The translations under genes were made by a program, and so were the position numbers. 64,000 bases of DNA from Armatimonadota bacterium. Its GTDB lineage: Bacteria > Armatimonadota > Fimbriimonadia > Fimbriimonadales > Fimbriimonadaceae. Of the stretch, positions 10,460 to 19,432 are shown piece by piece. Numbering within the stretch: the stretch's first letter is position 1; each line of letters begins with the position of its first letter. Below the pieces are notes generated by a model that saw only the letters and a list, made by a program, of their open reading frames with translations, had not been told where the DNA came from and made no database searches. Location: assembly GCA_018268375.1 (NCBI GenBank), contig JAFDWS010000001.1:586627-650626 (forward strand). Direction: 5' to 3'.

Positions 10460-13400
10460 CTAGACGACGCTGCGGCGCCGACGACGATGACCAGCACGCC
10501 CGTGATCCGTGTCGAGCCGGACTTTCACGTGCTCGACCAGGGCCTCAGCGCTGGTTCGCGCACCTTCTAGCTTGAGCCTTTCAAATTCAGCGGCCGACTT
10601 CATGCCGCAACCGCGGCCAAGTTCAGTCGCGATTTGCACCTCGTCCCCGAAGAGGGCGAAGCCGTGTTCTTGCACCATCAGCATTGCTGCCCCGTAGAGT
10701 CTGGCCGCGTCGCTGCCTTCTCGCAGCGCCAGGCAAACGGCTCCAAGTGCCAAGAGATTCGAGGTGAGGTTACGCGGCTCTCCACTGGCTGCTTCGATCT
10801 CTGTAGCCTCGAGCAGCAGGGCGGCGGCTGCCCTCGACTCGCCCGCGACGTGGATGCACCAGGCCATGTTCGCCAAAGTTCGGGCGACAGACAGTTCGTC
10901 TCCCTCACGATCCGACATGTCGCGGACCTTGTCGAAGGTACCGAGCGCTTCGTCGAAGCTGCCAAGGTGCGCCGCCACTCGTGCCATGCCCTCTAGGCAC
11001 GCCGCGCGCAGGCGGACATCGCCACCACGAACCGCCAACTTCAACCCTTCGGCATAGTGCCTCTTGGACACCTCGTACTGGCCCCCGGTTTCCAACAATC
11101 CAGCGACGTTGAGGTGGATCCGGCCCGTCAACAACGGATCAACGCCTGGATCGCAATGATCCAAAGCACGTTGATAGACCTCGGTGGCCAGGGCGTCCTC
11201 GCCCAATGCCCGGTAAGCAACACCAAGACCATTCAGGGCGATCGCACTCAAGGTCGGCTCCTTGGCTTTCTTCGCGACCTTCGCCGCCCGCTGGCTCCAA
11301 TCTGCCTGTGCCCGGTAGTCGCCCACGTAGCAACGGAGGCTTGCAGCGCAGTTAAGAGCCCGGACCGTATCGTTCGCGCTCGCACCGGCCACCTCCAGGT
11401 TGCAAACAGCCTCGATCGGCGGGAGCCAGGCATCCCACGGGCCCCGTCGTTCCAGGTAGTGCTTGAGCAAGCCTGCCAGGCGCAAGGCGAGTCCGGACAC
11501 TCCGGAGGAGGCTTCTGCCCGGTCGAGGACCGCATGCAGGTTCGCGGATTCGACGCCAATCTCGGCCATGTGGCTGGCGATCTGGTCGGTCGACGTCAAC
11601 TTTCCGAGCCATCGTGTGAAGTGATCGGCATGCCGAACGGCAAGGTCGGCCGCCTGGTCCGGCCCCAGCTTTCCAAAAGCAAACTCCTGGACCGTGTTGA
11701 GGAGCGAGTAGCGCTGCCCCTCGTCGGTCGGCTCAAGGTCGACCAGGTGCAGTTCGACCAGCCTCGTCAGGGTTGTTGCGATCTCGGGCAGCCCCGTGAC
11801 ATCGAGGAGTGCTTCCTCCTGGAACCCGCCTCTGAACACGCTCGCTGCTGAGAGGACGTGCCTTTCCTCAAGATCCAGAACTTGAAAAGTCCAGTCCAAG
11901 GCGGCTGCCAGCGACCCATGGCGCACAGAAAGGGCGCTGCCTCGCCTGGCGAGGAAGGTCGCCTGCTCGCAGACCTTGCCAAGCATGACCGCGGGCGAGG
12001 CGACGCCGATCCGCCCTGCGGCAAGGTTGAGGGCTAGCGGCAACCCGTCCAGGCGGCGGCAGAGTTCTGCGACCGCGCGGACGTTGCCGCCCGTCAGGTG
12101 AAAGTCGGGTTGGACTCTGCGGCACGAATCGACGAACAGCTGAACCGATTCACTGGCGCTCGCCTCGGCCACGCTACAACCTTCCGTCGGTACCGGCAGA
12201 GGTCGGATGGGCAACGAGCGTGCCCCTTCGAACAGTACGGCCTCTCGTGAGGAGACCATGACCCGGCACTCAGGTGCGCTTTCGTGCAGGTCAGTCAACA
12301 GGGCATAGACTGATCTTGGGTCGGCCTCGGCTGCATCGACGAAGATCAGCGACGGCTCTCCAGCGAGAACAGCAACGGCAGCGTCCCGCTCTGAACGGCC
12401 CGGCTCGGGCGCCACATCCAGGTTCCTGCACAAGCGCGACCACAGACTTCCCTCGTACTCTGAGTCCTCACAGGACGCCATGGTCGTTCTGCCCTCGAAT
12501 TCCGCCCGAAGGTTCCAACACACCTCAAGCCCGAGCCGTGTCTTTCCGACCCCAGCGGGGCCAGCAAGGCAAACGATCCGCTCTTGCTCGGTGCCCGATG
12601 GGGAGAGCCATGCGCCTAACTGGCGCACTTGGTCTTGTCGTCCAAAGAAGCCTCCGAGACCGTTGCGCGGCCGGAGCCGCCACTCTAGCTTCGGCTCCGC
12701 ATCAGGAATGTGGACAACTGCATGAGTGCTGGCTGGCTTGGGCCCCTCATCCTTCCGAGCCAAGGGCTCGGGCAGCTTTTCGAGAGCCTCTACCGCAGCC
12801 GTCGACGGATACACCCCGAGTTCCTCCTGCAAGAGAGTCTCAAGGCGCTCGAACTGCCGAATCGCTTCCGCGGTCTCACCACCTTTGGCCAAAGCCCGCA
12901 TGACCGCAATGTTCAGGTCTTCGCGCAAAGGGAAATGAGCCAGCGCACGCTTGCCGATGAGGACGCCTTCCTTTGGCCGACCCTCGTCACAGAGCCCGTC
13001 CACCAAGCAAACCGTGGCCTGCGCGTATTCCTCCTCGAGCCGAATGCGCTGTGGCACCACCCACTCGTCGTCCCTGTCTGGCAGAAGCGGGCTGTGCGCC
13101 AAGTCGACGGCCGACCGAAGGTGGGCGAGCCGCTCCGGCCCCTCGGCCGATTTACGAGCATGCTCGATGGCTGCTTCGAAACAACGGACGTCAGAGTCGA
13201 CGAACTGGGGATTGACCCATAAACTTAACCTGTCTGAGCCCACAACGCTTCCTTCACTTCCAGTCGGCTCCAAGATCCGACGAAGTTCGTAGAGGCTTTG
13301 AGAAAGGTTCTTCTTAGCCGTGCCGGGGTCTGCTTCAGGCCAAAGCATGCAGGCCAAGAGGTCTCGCTCGTGCGAGCGTTGGGCAAAGAACGCGAGGTAG

Positions 13401-13555
13401 GCAAGGAGCTTCCCCACCTTTTGGTAACGGAGCGTCTGGCGTGAACCGTCGGGCGCACGCAGACGGAGCTGGCCGAAGAGCTCCACCCTCCATAGCGATC
13501 GGCCATGCACAAGCTCCCGTCCGTATGAAGCTGTCTCATAAACGGGATTTTGCAC
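10460..13555 (-). CDS. SARP/BTAD-type transcriptional regulator with NB-ARC-like ATPase and TPR domains
   Basis: 1031 residues. About 22-100 is a winged-helix OmpR-like domain (VELFGQLRLRAPDGSRQTLR, KVGKLLAYLAFF). About 108-260 is the bacterial transcriptional activation domain (FEAAIEHARKSAEG, AVMRALAKGGETAEAIRQF). The STAND-type ATPase has Walker A AGPAGVGKT near 330 and Walker B SLIFVDAAEAD. The C-terminal 400 residues are TPR-like helical repeats (LNGLGVAYRALGEDALATEV). The layout resembles AfsR-type regulators. Proteins of this family bind direct repeats with about 11-bp period. It lies 42 bp upstream of the Moco genes on the same strand, so it may be co-transcribed with them. Confidence 0.9.
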   Translation of the reverse strand: MQNPVYETASYGRELVHGRSLWRVELFGQLRLRAPDGSRQTLRYQKVGKLLAYLAFFAQRSHERDLLACMLWPEADPGTAKKNLSQSLYELRRILEPTGSEGSVVGSDRLSLWVNPQFVDSDVRCFEAAIEHARKSAEGPERLAHLRSAVDLAHSPLLPDRDDEWVVPQRIRLEEEYAQATVCLVDGLCDEGRPKEGVLIGKRALAHFPLREDLNIAVMRALAKGGETAEAIRQFERLETLLQEELGVYPSTAAVEALEKLPEPLARKDEGPKPASTHAVVHIPDAEPKLEWRLRPRNGLGGFFGRQDQVRQLGAWLSPSGTEQERIVCLAGPAGVGKTRLGLEVCWNLRAEFEGRTTMASCEDSEYEGSLWSRLCRNLDVAPEPGRSERDAAVAVLAGEPSLIFVDAAEADPRSVYALLTDLHESAPECRVMVSSREAVLFEGARSLPIRPLPVPTEGCSVAEASASESVQLFVDSCRRVQPDFHLTGGNVRAVAELCRRLDGLPLALNLAAGRIGVASPAVMLGKVCEQATFLARRGSALSVRHGSLAAALDWTFQVLDLEERHVLSAASVFRGGFQEEALLDVTGLPEIATTLTRLVELHLVDLEPTDEGQRYSLLNTVQEFAFGKLGPDQAADLAVRHADHFTRWLGKLTSTDQIASHMAEIGVESANLHAVLDRAEASSGVSGLALRLAGLLKHYLERRGPWDAWLPPIEAVCNLEVAGASANDTVRALNCAASLRCYVGDYRAQADWSQRAAKVAKKAKEPTLSAIALNGLGVAYRALGEDALATEVYQRALDHCDPGVDPLLTGRIHLNVAGLLETGGQYEVSKRHYAEGLKLAVRGGDVRLRAACLEGMARVAAHLGSFDEALGTFDKVRDMSDREGDELSVARTLANMAWCIHVAGESRAAAALLLEATEIEAASGEPRNLTSNLLALGAVCLALREGSDAARLYGAAMLMVQEHGFALFGDEVQIATELGRGCGMKSAAEFERLKLEGARTSAEALVEHVKVRLDTDHGRAGHRRRRRSVV

Positions 13556-13644
13556 CGGTCACAAACTCTACCACGAAGATTTCTCCGTAACTCTGATAGT
13601 CGGCTGATATTTGGCCCGGATCATGCCTTTGTGTGAGGGAAAAA

Positions 13645-14025
13645 ATGTTTTACACGCAGAAACACTGGGTTCGGGGCCTGGTTCTGTGCGCGTTGCTCGC
13701 CACCGGCTTCGCGGCGTACGGGAATCCTGCTCTGGCCACGAAATCGGTTCCGTTGCCGTCCACTCCAGCCATGGTCTCGTCCAGCTTCGACGCGGATTGG
13801 TCGGTCATCCACGACTTCATCCAAGCCCACTCGATCATGCCGAGCACACTCGTCGAAGTTCAGCTGAAGACTGAGACTTACCTTGGCATCTGCACCTGGG
13901 TGTGCATCGGGCCCGGAGTAGGTTGGCCCGCCAACAATGCGACCGCCATCGGCGTGATCACCTTCGACTCTGAAGACAGTGCTCGCAAAGCAGCGGAAAT
14001 GATCACGAACTTGGCCAACCGTTAG
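13645..14025 (+). CDS. Small secreted protein of unknown function
   Basis: I chose the ATG at 13645 because GAGG lies 5-6 bases upstream; a GTG at 13633 adds only four residues. The 126-residue product has a Sec signal (WVRGLVLCALLATGFAAYGNPALA, split about 8-32). The mature part has no recognised domain; it contains two cysteines in ICTWVCIGPGVGW and a C-terminal helix DSEDSARKAAEMITNLANR. It is divergent from the SARP gene, with 89 bp between the starts, and convergent with araD. Confidence 0.6.
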   Translation: MFYTQKHWVRGLVLCALLATGFAAYGNPALATKSVPLPSTPAMVSSSFDADWSVIHDFIQAHSIMPSTLVEVQLKTETYLGICTWVCIGPGVGWPANNATAIGVITFDSEDSARKAAEMITNLANR

Positions 14026-14035
14026 GCCACAACGA

Positions 14036-14057
14036 CTTGTCCTTAGGTCGGGACAAG
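14036..14057. terminator. Hairpin between convergent genes
   Basis: CTTGTCC at 14036-14042 pairs with GGACAAG at 14051-14057 (7 bp, 8-nt loop). It lies 10 bp after the small secreted protein's stop and before the araD end at 14110. There is no clear T-run, so termination is a positional inference. Confidence 0.4.
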
Positions 14058-14109
14058 CGAGGGAGATTCGGGCTCGTTTTAGACTGCGCGGGCCCGGTCT
14101 CCTCTCGTA

Positions 14110-14910
14110 TCATTGACCGTAGCGGTTTTGATACCGGTCGAACCATTTCGCCGCCTCTCCCGGCGAAAGTTCGACCACTTTGCCAATGCCCATGGCGACC
14201 GCGACCGTCTTCGCAACGTCCTCCACCACCACGGCTGCCTTCAGGGCGTCCTTGACCGTCTTGCCCCAGGTGAAGACACCGTGGTTGCCGAGCAGGATGG
14301 CTGGCGCGTCCGTCTTGTGCTTCAAGATGGCCTCCCCGATGTGTTCGCCCTCGTTGTCGACATAAGGCGTGCAGGGCACCTCTCCACCGAACACGTCCGC
14401 CATGGCAGTCAGAACGAGGGGGATCGGTTTGAGACAAGCCGCGAAGGCCGTCGCGTACGTGCTGTGGGTATGGACAATCGCAAATATGTCAGGGATGTTC
14501 CGGTAGAGATAGAGGTGGTGGGGCAAGTCGACGCTGGGTTTCAGTGACCCTGTTGGGACAGTGCCGTCGGCAAGGCTGGCCCTGACGATATCGGTTAGAT
14601 TGAGGAGCTCGTAATTGATCCCGCTCGGCTTGATGTAAACGAACTCCCTCACATCGTCTAAAGCACTGACGTTTCCGGATTGGGCGGTGACAAGCCCCCT
14701 CGACAGAAGCAAACGGTTCGCTTCACAAACGAGCCCTCGGAGGGTGGCGTCAGCGAGCGCGGGAGACTGGCCGGTTTCCTGTTCATGCTGCAAGATGTCC
14801 TGGCACAGGTCGATGCAATCGCTACAGACGGCCCCCTGCAGACCCACGATGAGCTTCGGGACACGCTCCTTGTCCTTGCCGCACAAGGAGCACTGGTCTC
14901 GCCGCGTCAT
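14110..14910 (-). CDS. araD: L-ribulose-5-phosphate 4-epimerase with an N-terminal ClpX-type zinc finger
   Basis: 266 residues. Residues about 50-266 are a complete class II aldolase-family epimerase converting L-ribulose 5-phosphate to D-xylulose 5-phosphate. The zinc ligands are H147 and H149 (HTHSTYATAF) and H210 (GNHGVFTWGK). Phosphate contacts are S96-G97 (IKPSG) and S126 with D128 (KPSVD), and the end RYGQ matches AraD. Residues 1-45 are extra: C7-x2-C10-x18-C29-x2-C32 with CGKDKERVPKLIVG and CIDLCQDIL is the ClpX N-terminal zinc-binding domain. The ATG at 14910 shares one base with the araB stop and has GGAAAGGAG just upstream, so the zinc finger is the genuine N-terminus. Its purpose is unknown. 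Confidence 0.93.
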   Translation of the reverse strand: MTRRDQCSLCGKDKERVPKLIVGLQGAVCSDCIDLCQDILQHEQETGQSPALADATLRGLVCEANRLLLSRGLVTAQSGNVSALDDVREFVYIKPSGINYELLNLTDIVRASLADGTVPTGSLKPSVDLPHHLYLYRNIPDIFAIVHTHSTYATAFAACLKPIPLVLTAMADVFGGEVPCTPYVDNEGEHIGEAILKHKTDAPAILLGNHGVFTWGKTVKDALKAAVVVEDVAKTVAVAMGIGKVVELSPGEAAKWFDRYQNRYGQ

Positions 14911-16553
14911 CACGCTCCTTTCCTCGATTCGTCGCGAACCTTGATCAGTTCCTTCATCACCCCTCCGAGCCGCAGCTCACGGTTTGTCCCGAATGCGTCG
15001 TGGAGCTGAGTGTAGAGACCGTAGAGCCGATCGTAGGTCGCCCGGGCGCGCCCCTCGGGCGCATAGACTGTGTCCTTCGCGCCGGTCATTGCTCCGACCG
15101 CTTGGAGCACGCTACCATGAGCACCACCCGCGACCGATCCCATGATCGCAGCCCCGAGCGCGCAAGTCTGCCCCGACCGGCTCAGCTTCATCGGACGCCC
15201 GCAGACGTCTGCATAGATCTGCATCGTGAGCGGGCTCTTCTCGGCAATTCCTCCGCACACGACGACCTCGTCGATGGTCACGCCGAACTCTTCGATCCTC
15301 TCAATGATCTTCCGCGCCCCAAAGGCGGTCGCCTCGATCAGAGCACGATAAATGTGGGCTTCGGTCGTGTGCAGCGTCTGGCCGACCAAGAGCCCGGTCA
15401 AGAGCGGATCCACCAAGACCGTACGGTTCCCGTTGTTCCAGTCAAGAGCGAGGAGTCCCGATTCCCCAGGAAGAAGTTGCGAGGCTTCGTCAGCGAGTTC
15501 TTGGTGCCCCTTGGTCTCCAACTTACCCACGCACCAATTGAAGAGGTCGCCCACTGCCGATTGACCCGCTTCGATCCCCATCATTCCTGGAATGACAGAG
15601 CCTGGCACGATGCCACAGACCCCCGGGATGTCGGGCGTGCTCTCGTCGCCGACCATGATGTCGCACGTACTCGTGCCCATGATCTTCACGAGTGTCCCTG
15701 GCTTGACCCCACTCCCGACGGCGCCAAGGTGGGCGTCCATGGCCCCGACCGACACAGCTAAGCCAGATGGCAAACCCACCTTTGACGCAATTTCGGCGTC
15801 CAGTCCGCCCGCCCTGTCCCCAGCGACGCGGGTCGCCGAATAGAGCCGGTCCCGTAAGTCGCCTAGCCGCGGATCGAGCGCGCTCAAGAAATCGACCGAA
15901 GGCAGTCCTCCCCACGACTCGTGGAACATGGCCTTGTGCCCCGCGGCGCAAACGCCGCGCAGGATCGACCTGGCGTCGGGCACGCCGCACAACCATGCCG
16001 GAATGCAGTCCTGCGCCTCGACCCATGAATCAGCGGCGGCGAACACCTCGGGGGCCACGCGTGCGCAATGGAGGATTTTCGACCAAAACCATTCGGAGGA
16101 GTAAGTGCCGCCACACTTCGACGTGTAAGGCTCGCCGCGCGCGTTGGCGAGTTCCGTGATCTCGGCCGCCTCGGCGTGGGCGGTGTGGTCCTTCCACAAC
16201 CAAGCCATCGCGTCCGGATTGCCCTGGAAGCGCTCGTCGAACGCCAGAGGAACCCCCCGCTGGTCGACAGGCATGGGGGTCGAGCCCGTCGTGTCCACGC
16301 CAAGGCCGACGATTTGGCCCGGGTCGATACCTGCCTCCTTTAAGGCCACGGGCACGCACTCGAAAAACCCCTTCAGATAATCGCGGGGATCTTGCCGTGC
16401 GAGGTTTGGATCGTTCGGGTCGGTCAGGACGCCCTGGTCACCTGTCGAATACTCGGCGACGGCCGTGCCGAGCTCAGACCCGTCACTGACGTCGACAACC
16501 AAGGCGCGCACACTGTTCGTCCCATAGTCCACTCCAAGCGCATATTGAGACAT
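14910..16553 (-). CDS. araB: Ribulokinase AraB
   Basis: FGGY-family sugar kinase that phosphorylates L-ribulose. From the ATG at 16553 (MSQYALGVDYGTNSVRALVV) the protein has 547 residues, normal for AraB; the alternative ATG at 16580 would leave only 25 bp to the divergent gene. Visible motifs are the phosphate-binding VDYGTNSVR, VGLGVDTTGSTPMPVD, GTSTCDIMVGD, VVVCGGIAEKSPLTMQIYAD and SGQTCALGAAIMG. Its stop overlaps the araD start by one base, so the two are translationally coupled. The isomerase AraA is not in the window. Confidence 0.95.
   Translation of the reverse strand: MSQYALGVDYGTNSVRALVVDVSDGSELGTAVAEYSTGDQGVLTDPNDPNLARQDPRDYLKGFFECVPVALKEAGIDPGQIVGLGVDTTGSTPMPVDQRGVPLAFDERFQGNPDAMAWLWKDHTAHAEAAEITELANARGEPYTSKCGGTYSSEWFWSKILHCARVAPEVFAAADSWVEAQDCIPAWLCGVPDARSILRGVCAAGHKAMFHESWGGLPSVDFLSALDPRLGDLRDRLYSATRVAGDRAGGLDAEIASKVGLPSGLAVSVGAMDAHLGAVGSGVKPGTLVKIMGTSTCDIMVGDESTPDIPGVCGIVPGSVIPGMMGIEAGQSAVGDLFNWCVGKLETKGHQELADEASQLLPGESGLLALDWNNGNRTVLVDPLLTGLLVGQTLHTTEAHIYRALIEATAFGARKIIERIEEFGVTIDEVVVCGGIAEKSPLTMQIYADVCGRPMKLSRSGQTCALGAAIMGSVAGGAHGSVLQAVGAMTGAKDTVYAPEGRARATYDRLYGLYTQLHDAFGTNRELRLGGVMKELIKVRDESRKGA
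14915..14923 (-). promoter_or_regulatory. Strong Shine-Dalgarno that fixes the araD start
   Basis: On the minus strand GGAAAGGAG lies 4 bases before the ATG at 14910. It is inside the 3' end of araB. It shows that translation begins just before the ClpX-type zinc finger and not at a downstream codon of the epimerase domain. Confidence 0.8.
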
Positions 16554-16605
16554 CGAAGGCACCAGTATCCCGAATTTCATGGCTTCGTGATAACCTCGCA
16601 GCAAG

Positions 16606-18888
16606 ATGATCTGCGCCCTCCTCGCCCTGGCCCAGGCCAAGACCGCCGTCTTGACGGTTCACTGTGACCAGCCGACCGTCCAAGTGAGCCCGACCCTCTA
16701 CGGCATCTTCTTCGAGGAGATCAACTGCGCCGGCGACGGCGGGCTCTGGTCCGAAATGGTCAGGAACCCGCACTTTGCCGAGAGCAACAAACCCGAATTC
16801 TGGGAGCCCGTCGCAGGAGCCAAACTGACCCTTGAGAAAGGGGCCCTTCGCGTTGACGGCGAAGGGGTCGCGAACACCGGCTTCTTCGGAATGAGCTTTG
16901 AAAAGGGAAAGGTCTATCGGGCCTCGATCAACGCCGATGCTGGGATGGGAAACGTTGACGTGTCGCTCGTTGACTCGAGTGGGCGAGAAATCGGGTCTGC
17001 GAGGACGGACAGACACTCCGAACACCACTACACCTCCTACATCAAGCCGAGCGAGAGCTCGGACAAAGGCAAGCTGTTGATCAAGGCAAAGGGAGTGCCT
17101 TCCTTCCGACTGCTGTCCGCTTCGCTTTCACCCATGATCACGTGGAAGATGACGGGCCTGCGCCGCGACCTCGCAGGCATGCTCGACGGGCTGAAGCCCG
17201 CCTTCGTCCGGTTTCCCGGAGGCTGCTGGGTCGAGGGCGACACCATGGCGACGTCGTATCGGTGGAAGCAGACCATCGGGCCGGTCGCGAACCGCGCCAC
17301 GGTGCCGAACCTGTGGGGATACAAATCTGGCAACGGTCTTGGCTTCTTTGAGTATCTTCAGCTGTGCGAGAACTTGAAGGCGGAGCCCCTGTTCGTCATC
17401 AACTGCGGGATGTCGCACAAAGAGAACATTAGGCTCGACAAGATGGACGAGTTCGTCCAGGACGCCCTCGATGCCCTGGAGTACGCGAACGGACCGGTGA
17501 CGACGAGATGGGGCCAGGAGCGTGCGAAGCGTGGACATCCCAAGCCGTTCGGCCTGAAGTACATGGAGATCGGCAACGAGAACGGCGGCCGCGCTTATGC
17601 CGAGAGGTATCCGCTGTTCGTCAAGGCGATCAAGGCGCGTTACCCGGAGGTCACATTGGTGGCCAACGTCTGGGGCGGCATCCCGGACACAGCAAAGGTC
17701 GAGGTGGTCGACGAGCACTATTACAGTTCGCCGAGTTTCTTCTATCAGAACGCCAACCGCTATGACACCTATGACCGGCGCGGCCCCAAGGTCTACGTCG
17801 GCGAGTACGCGGTGACCGAAGGCTGCGGCACCGGGAACATGGCTGCGGCGCTCGGCGAGGCCGCCTTTATGACGGGAATGGAGCGCAACTCCGACGTCGT
17901 CGTCATGGCCAGCTACGCACCGCTCTTCGCCAATGTTCGGGCCAAGGCGTGGAACCCCGACCTCATCAATTTCGATGGCAAGTCCGTGTACGGCACACCC
18001 TCCTACTATGTCCAGCAGATGTTCTCGCTCAACCGCCCTGACCACGTGGTGAGGTCCGAGCTACAGGGTGCCGAGCCGAAAACGACGCCCTTCCCCGCTG
18101 GCGGAGTTGGAGTCGGCACGTGGGCGACCACGGCCGAGTTCTCAGACCTCAGCGTCACGGAGAATGGATCGGTCAGTCTCCAGAGCAAGGCCGGCGAAGG
18201 GCTTCGGACGGAAACGGGTTCGTTCGAGGCAAAAGAGGGTGTCTTGGCCCAAACCACGATGGCGACTCCGTCCCGCGCCTGGCTTGGCGGGCCGGTGGCC
18301 CATTACGGCACCTTCACGCTTCGGGCCAGGAAGACCGGCGGCAATGAAGGCTTCCTCATCACGGTCGGCCGCAAGGACTCCAAGAACTACCTTTGGATCA
18401 ATTTGGGCGGCTGGGGCAACACGCAGCACGGAGTCGAGCTCTGCGTGAACGGCGGCAAGACAATCCTCAAGCAGGTACCGGGCAGCATCGAGACCGGTCG
18501 TTGGTATGACATCACAGTCGATTACCGACCCGACCATGTCTCGTGCTGGCTTGATCGAAAGCCCGTGCTGGACGTTCATGCACCGGCCCAGAACGACCTG
18601 TTCTGTGCCGCCGGCACAAGGAGAGACGGTGAGACGATCGTCAAGATTGTCTACTCGGGCGACTCGCCTCGGCCCTTCGACGTCGCCCTCGACGGTTTCG
18701 GGGGCAAGGACCAGACCGCGACGCGGACCACCCTCTCGGCACCCGACCTGGCCACTGAGAACAGCCTCGCCGAGCCCAAGAAAGTAGCTCCAAAGGTTGG
18801 GAGTGTTCGAGTTCGAAAGGGGCATATCGCGCTGCTGCTTCCCGCCCAGTCCGTCACGGTTTTGAGCATTCCTGCCGGAGGTGCATGA
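16606..18888 (+). CDS. Secreted GH51 alpha-L-arabinofuranosidase
   Basis: 760 residues beginning with a very short signal-like segment (MICALLALAQA). A stop codon sits a few codons upstream in frame, so a longer leader is excluded. The (beta/alpha)8 domain carries the family's acid/base Glu in MEIGNENGG (E325) and the nucleophile Glu in YVGEYAV (E400); FVRFPGGCWVEGD is also typical of GH51. A C-terminal beta-sandwich-like region follows from about 560. It releases terminal L-arabinose from arabinan or arabinoxylan. Divergent from araB with only 52 bp between starts, so the two units probably share one regulatory region. Confidence 0.92.
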   Translation: MICALLALAQAKTAVLTVHCDQPTVQVSPTLYGIFFEEINCAGDGGLWSEMVRNPHFAESNKPEFWEPVAGAKLTLEKGALRVDGEGVANTGFFGMSFEKGKVYRASINADAGMGNVDVSLVDSSGREIGSARTDRHSEHHYTSYIKPSESSDKGKLLIKAKGVPSFRLLSASLSPMITWKMTGLRRDLAGMLDGLKPAFVRFPGGCWVEGDTMATSYRWKQTIGPVANRATVPNLWGYKSGNGLGFFEYLQLCENLKAEPLFVINCGMSHKENIRLDKMDEFVQDALDALEYANGPVTTRWGQERAKRGHPKPFGLKYMEIGNENGGRAYAERYPLFVKAIKARYPEVTLVANVWGGIPDTAKVEVVDEHYYSSPSFFYQNANRYDTYDRRGPKVYVGEYAVTEGCGTGNMAAALGEAAFMTGMERNSDVVVMASYAPLFANVRAKAWNPDLINFDGKSVYGTPSYYVQQMFSLNRPDHVVRSELQGAEPKTTPFPAGGVGVGTWATTAEFSDLSVTENGSVSLQSKAGEGLRTETGSFEAKEGVLAQTTMATPSRAWLGGPVAHYGTFTLRARKTGGNEGFLITVGRKDSKNYLWINLGGWGNTQHGVELCVNGGKTILKQVPGSIETGRWYDITVDYRPDHVSCWLDRKPVLDVHAPAQNDLFCAAGTRRDGETIVKIVYSGDSPRPFDVALDGFGGKDQTATRTTLSAPDLATENSLAEPKKVAPKVGSVRVRKGHIALLLPAQSVTVLSIPAGGA

Positions 18889-18925
18889 TAGAGTTCTGCT
18901 CACCAAAACGAGGAATGGTGCGGGA

Positions 18926-19432
18926 ATGCCCGAAACGCTCGCCATGGACGCCCGAGCCCGCAGTTCGACCGTGACCTTGCCGCGGCCATGGCTGGACGAC
19001 CTCGTCCGCTACTTCTACGCCAAGCTCGGAAGCTACGAGGACGCGCAAGACGCAGCGATCGAAGCTTGGCACCAAGGCACGGCGAAAGCCGCCAAGGTCA
19101 TGGGCTCGGCGAACCCAAAGGCGTACTTTTTCGGCATGGCTCGGCGTGTTGCCGCCGACCACTTGCGAAAGATGGCGAGGAACAAGCGCGAACCCTGGGC
19201 AACCGGTTCGACCGCTGCCGCCCCCACTGAGGACGCGGCAATGGTTGACGAAGTGCTAAGGGGGTTGAGTGACGACCACCGGGAGGCGCTGGTCCTCGCG
19301 TACGTCCACGGATTTAATCATGTGGAGATCGCGCAGATCACCCGCCGCTCGCCTGCGGCCGTGAACAGCCTGCTCCAGCGTGCCCGTGAGGCGTTCCGCA
19401 CCCAAGGCTCCCACATCGTGGAGGATCGATGA
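18926..19432 (+). CDS. ECF-type RNA polymerase sigma factor
   Basis: Starting at ATG 18926 (MPETLAMDARARSS) the protein has 168 residues. An alternative GTG at 18881 overlaps the GH51 stop. Region 2 is recognisable at PWLDDLVRYFYAKLGSYEDAQDAAIEAW and PKAYFFGMARRVAADHLRKM; region 4 at LRGLSDDHREALVLAYVHGF and HVEIAQITRRSPAAVNSLLQRAREAF. It directs RNA polymerase to a specific regulon. The stop overlaps the next gene as ATGA, an arrangement typical of a sigma factor with its regulator. Confidence 0.88.
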   Translation: MPETLAMDARARSSTVTLPRPWLDDLVRYFYAKLGSYEDAQDAAIEAWHQGTAKAAKVMGSANPKAYFFGMARRVAADHLRKMARNKREPWATGSTAAAPTEDAAMVDEVLRGLSDDHREALVLAYVHGFNHVEIAQITRRSPAAVNSLLQRAREAFRTQGSHIVEDR

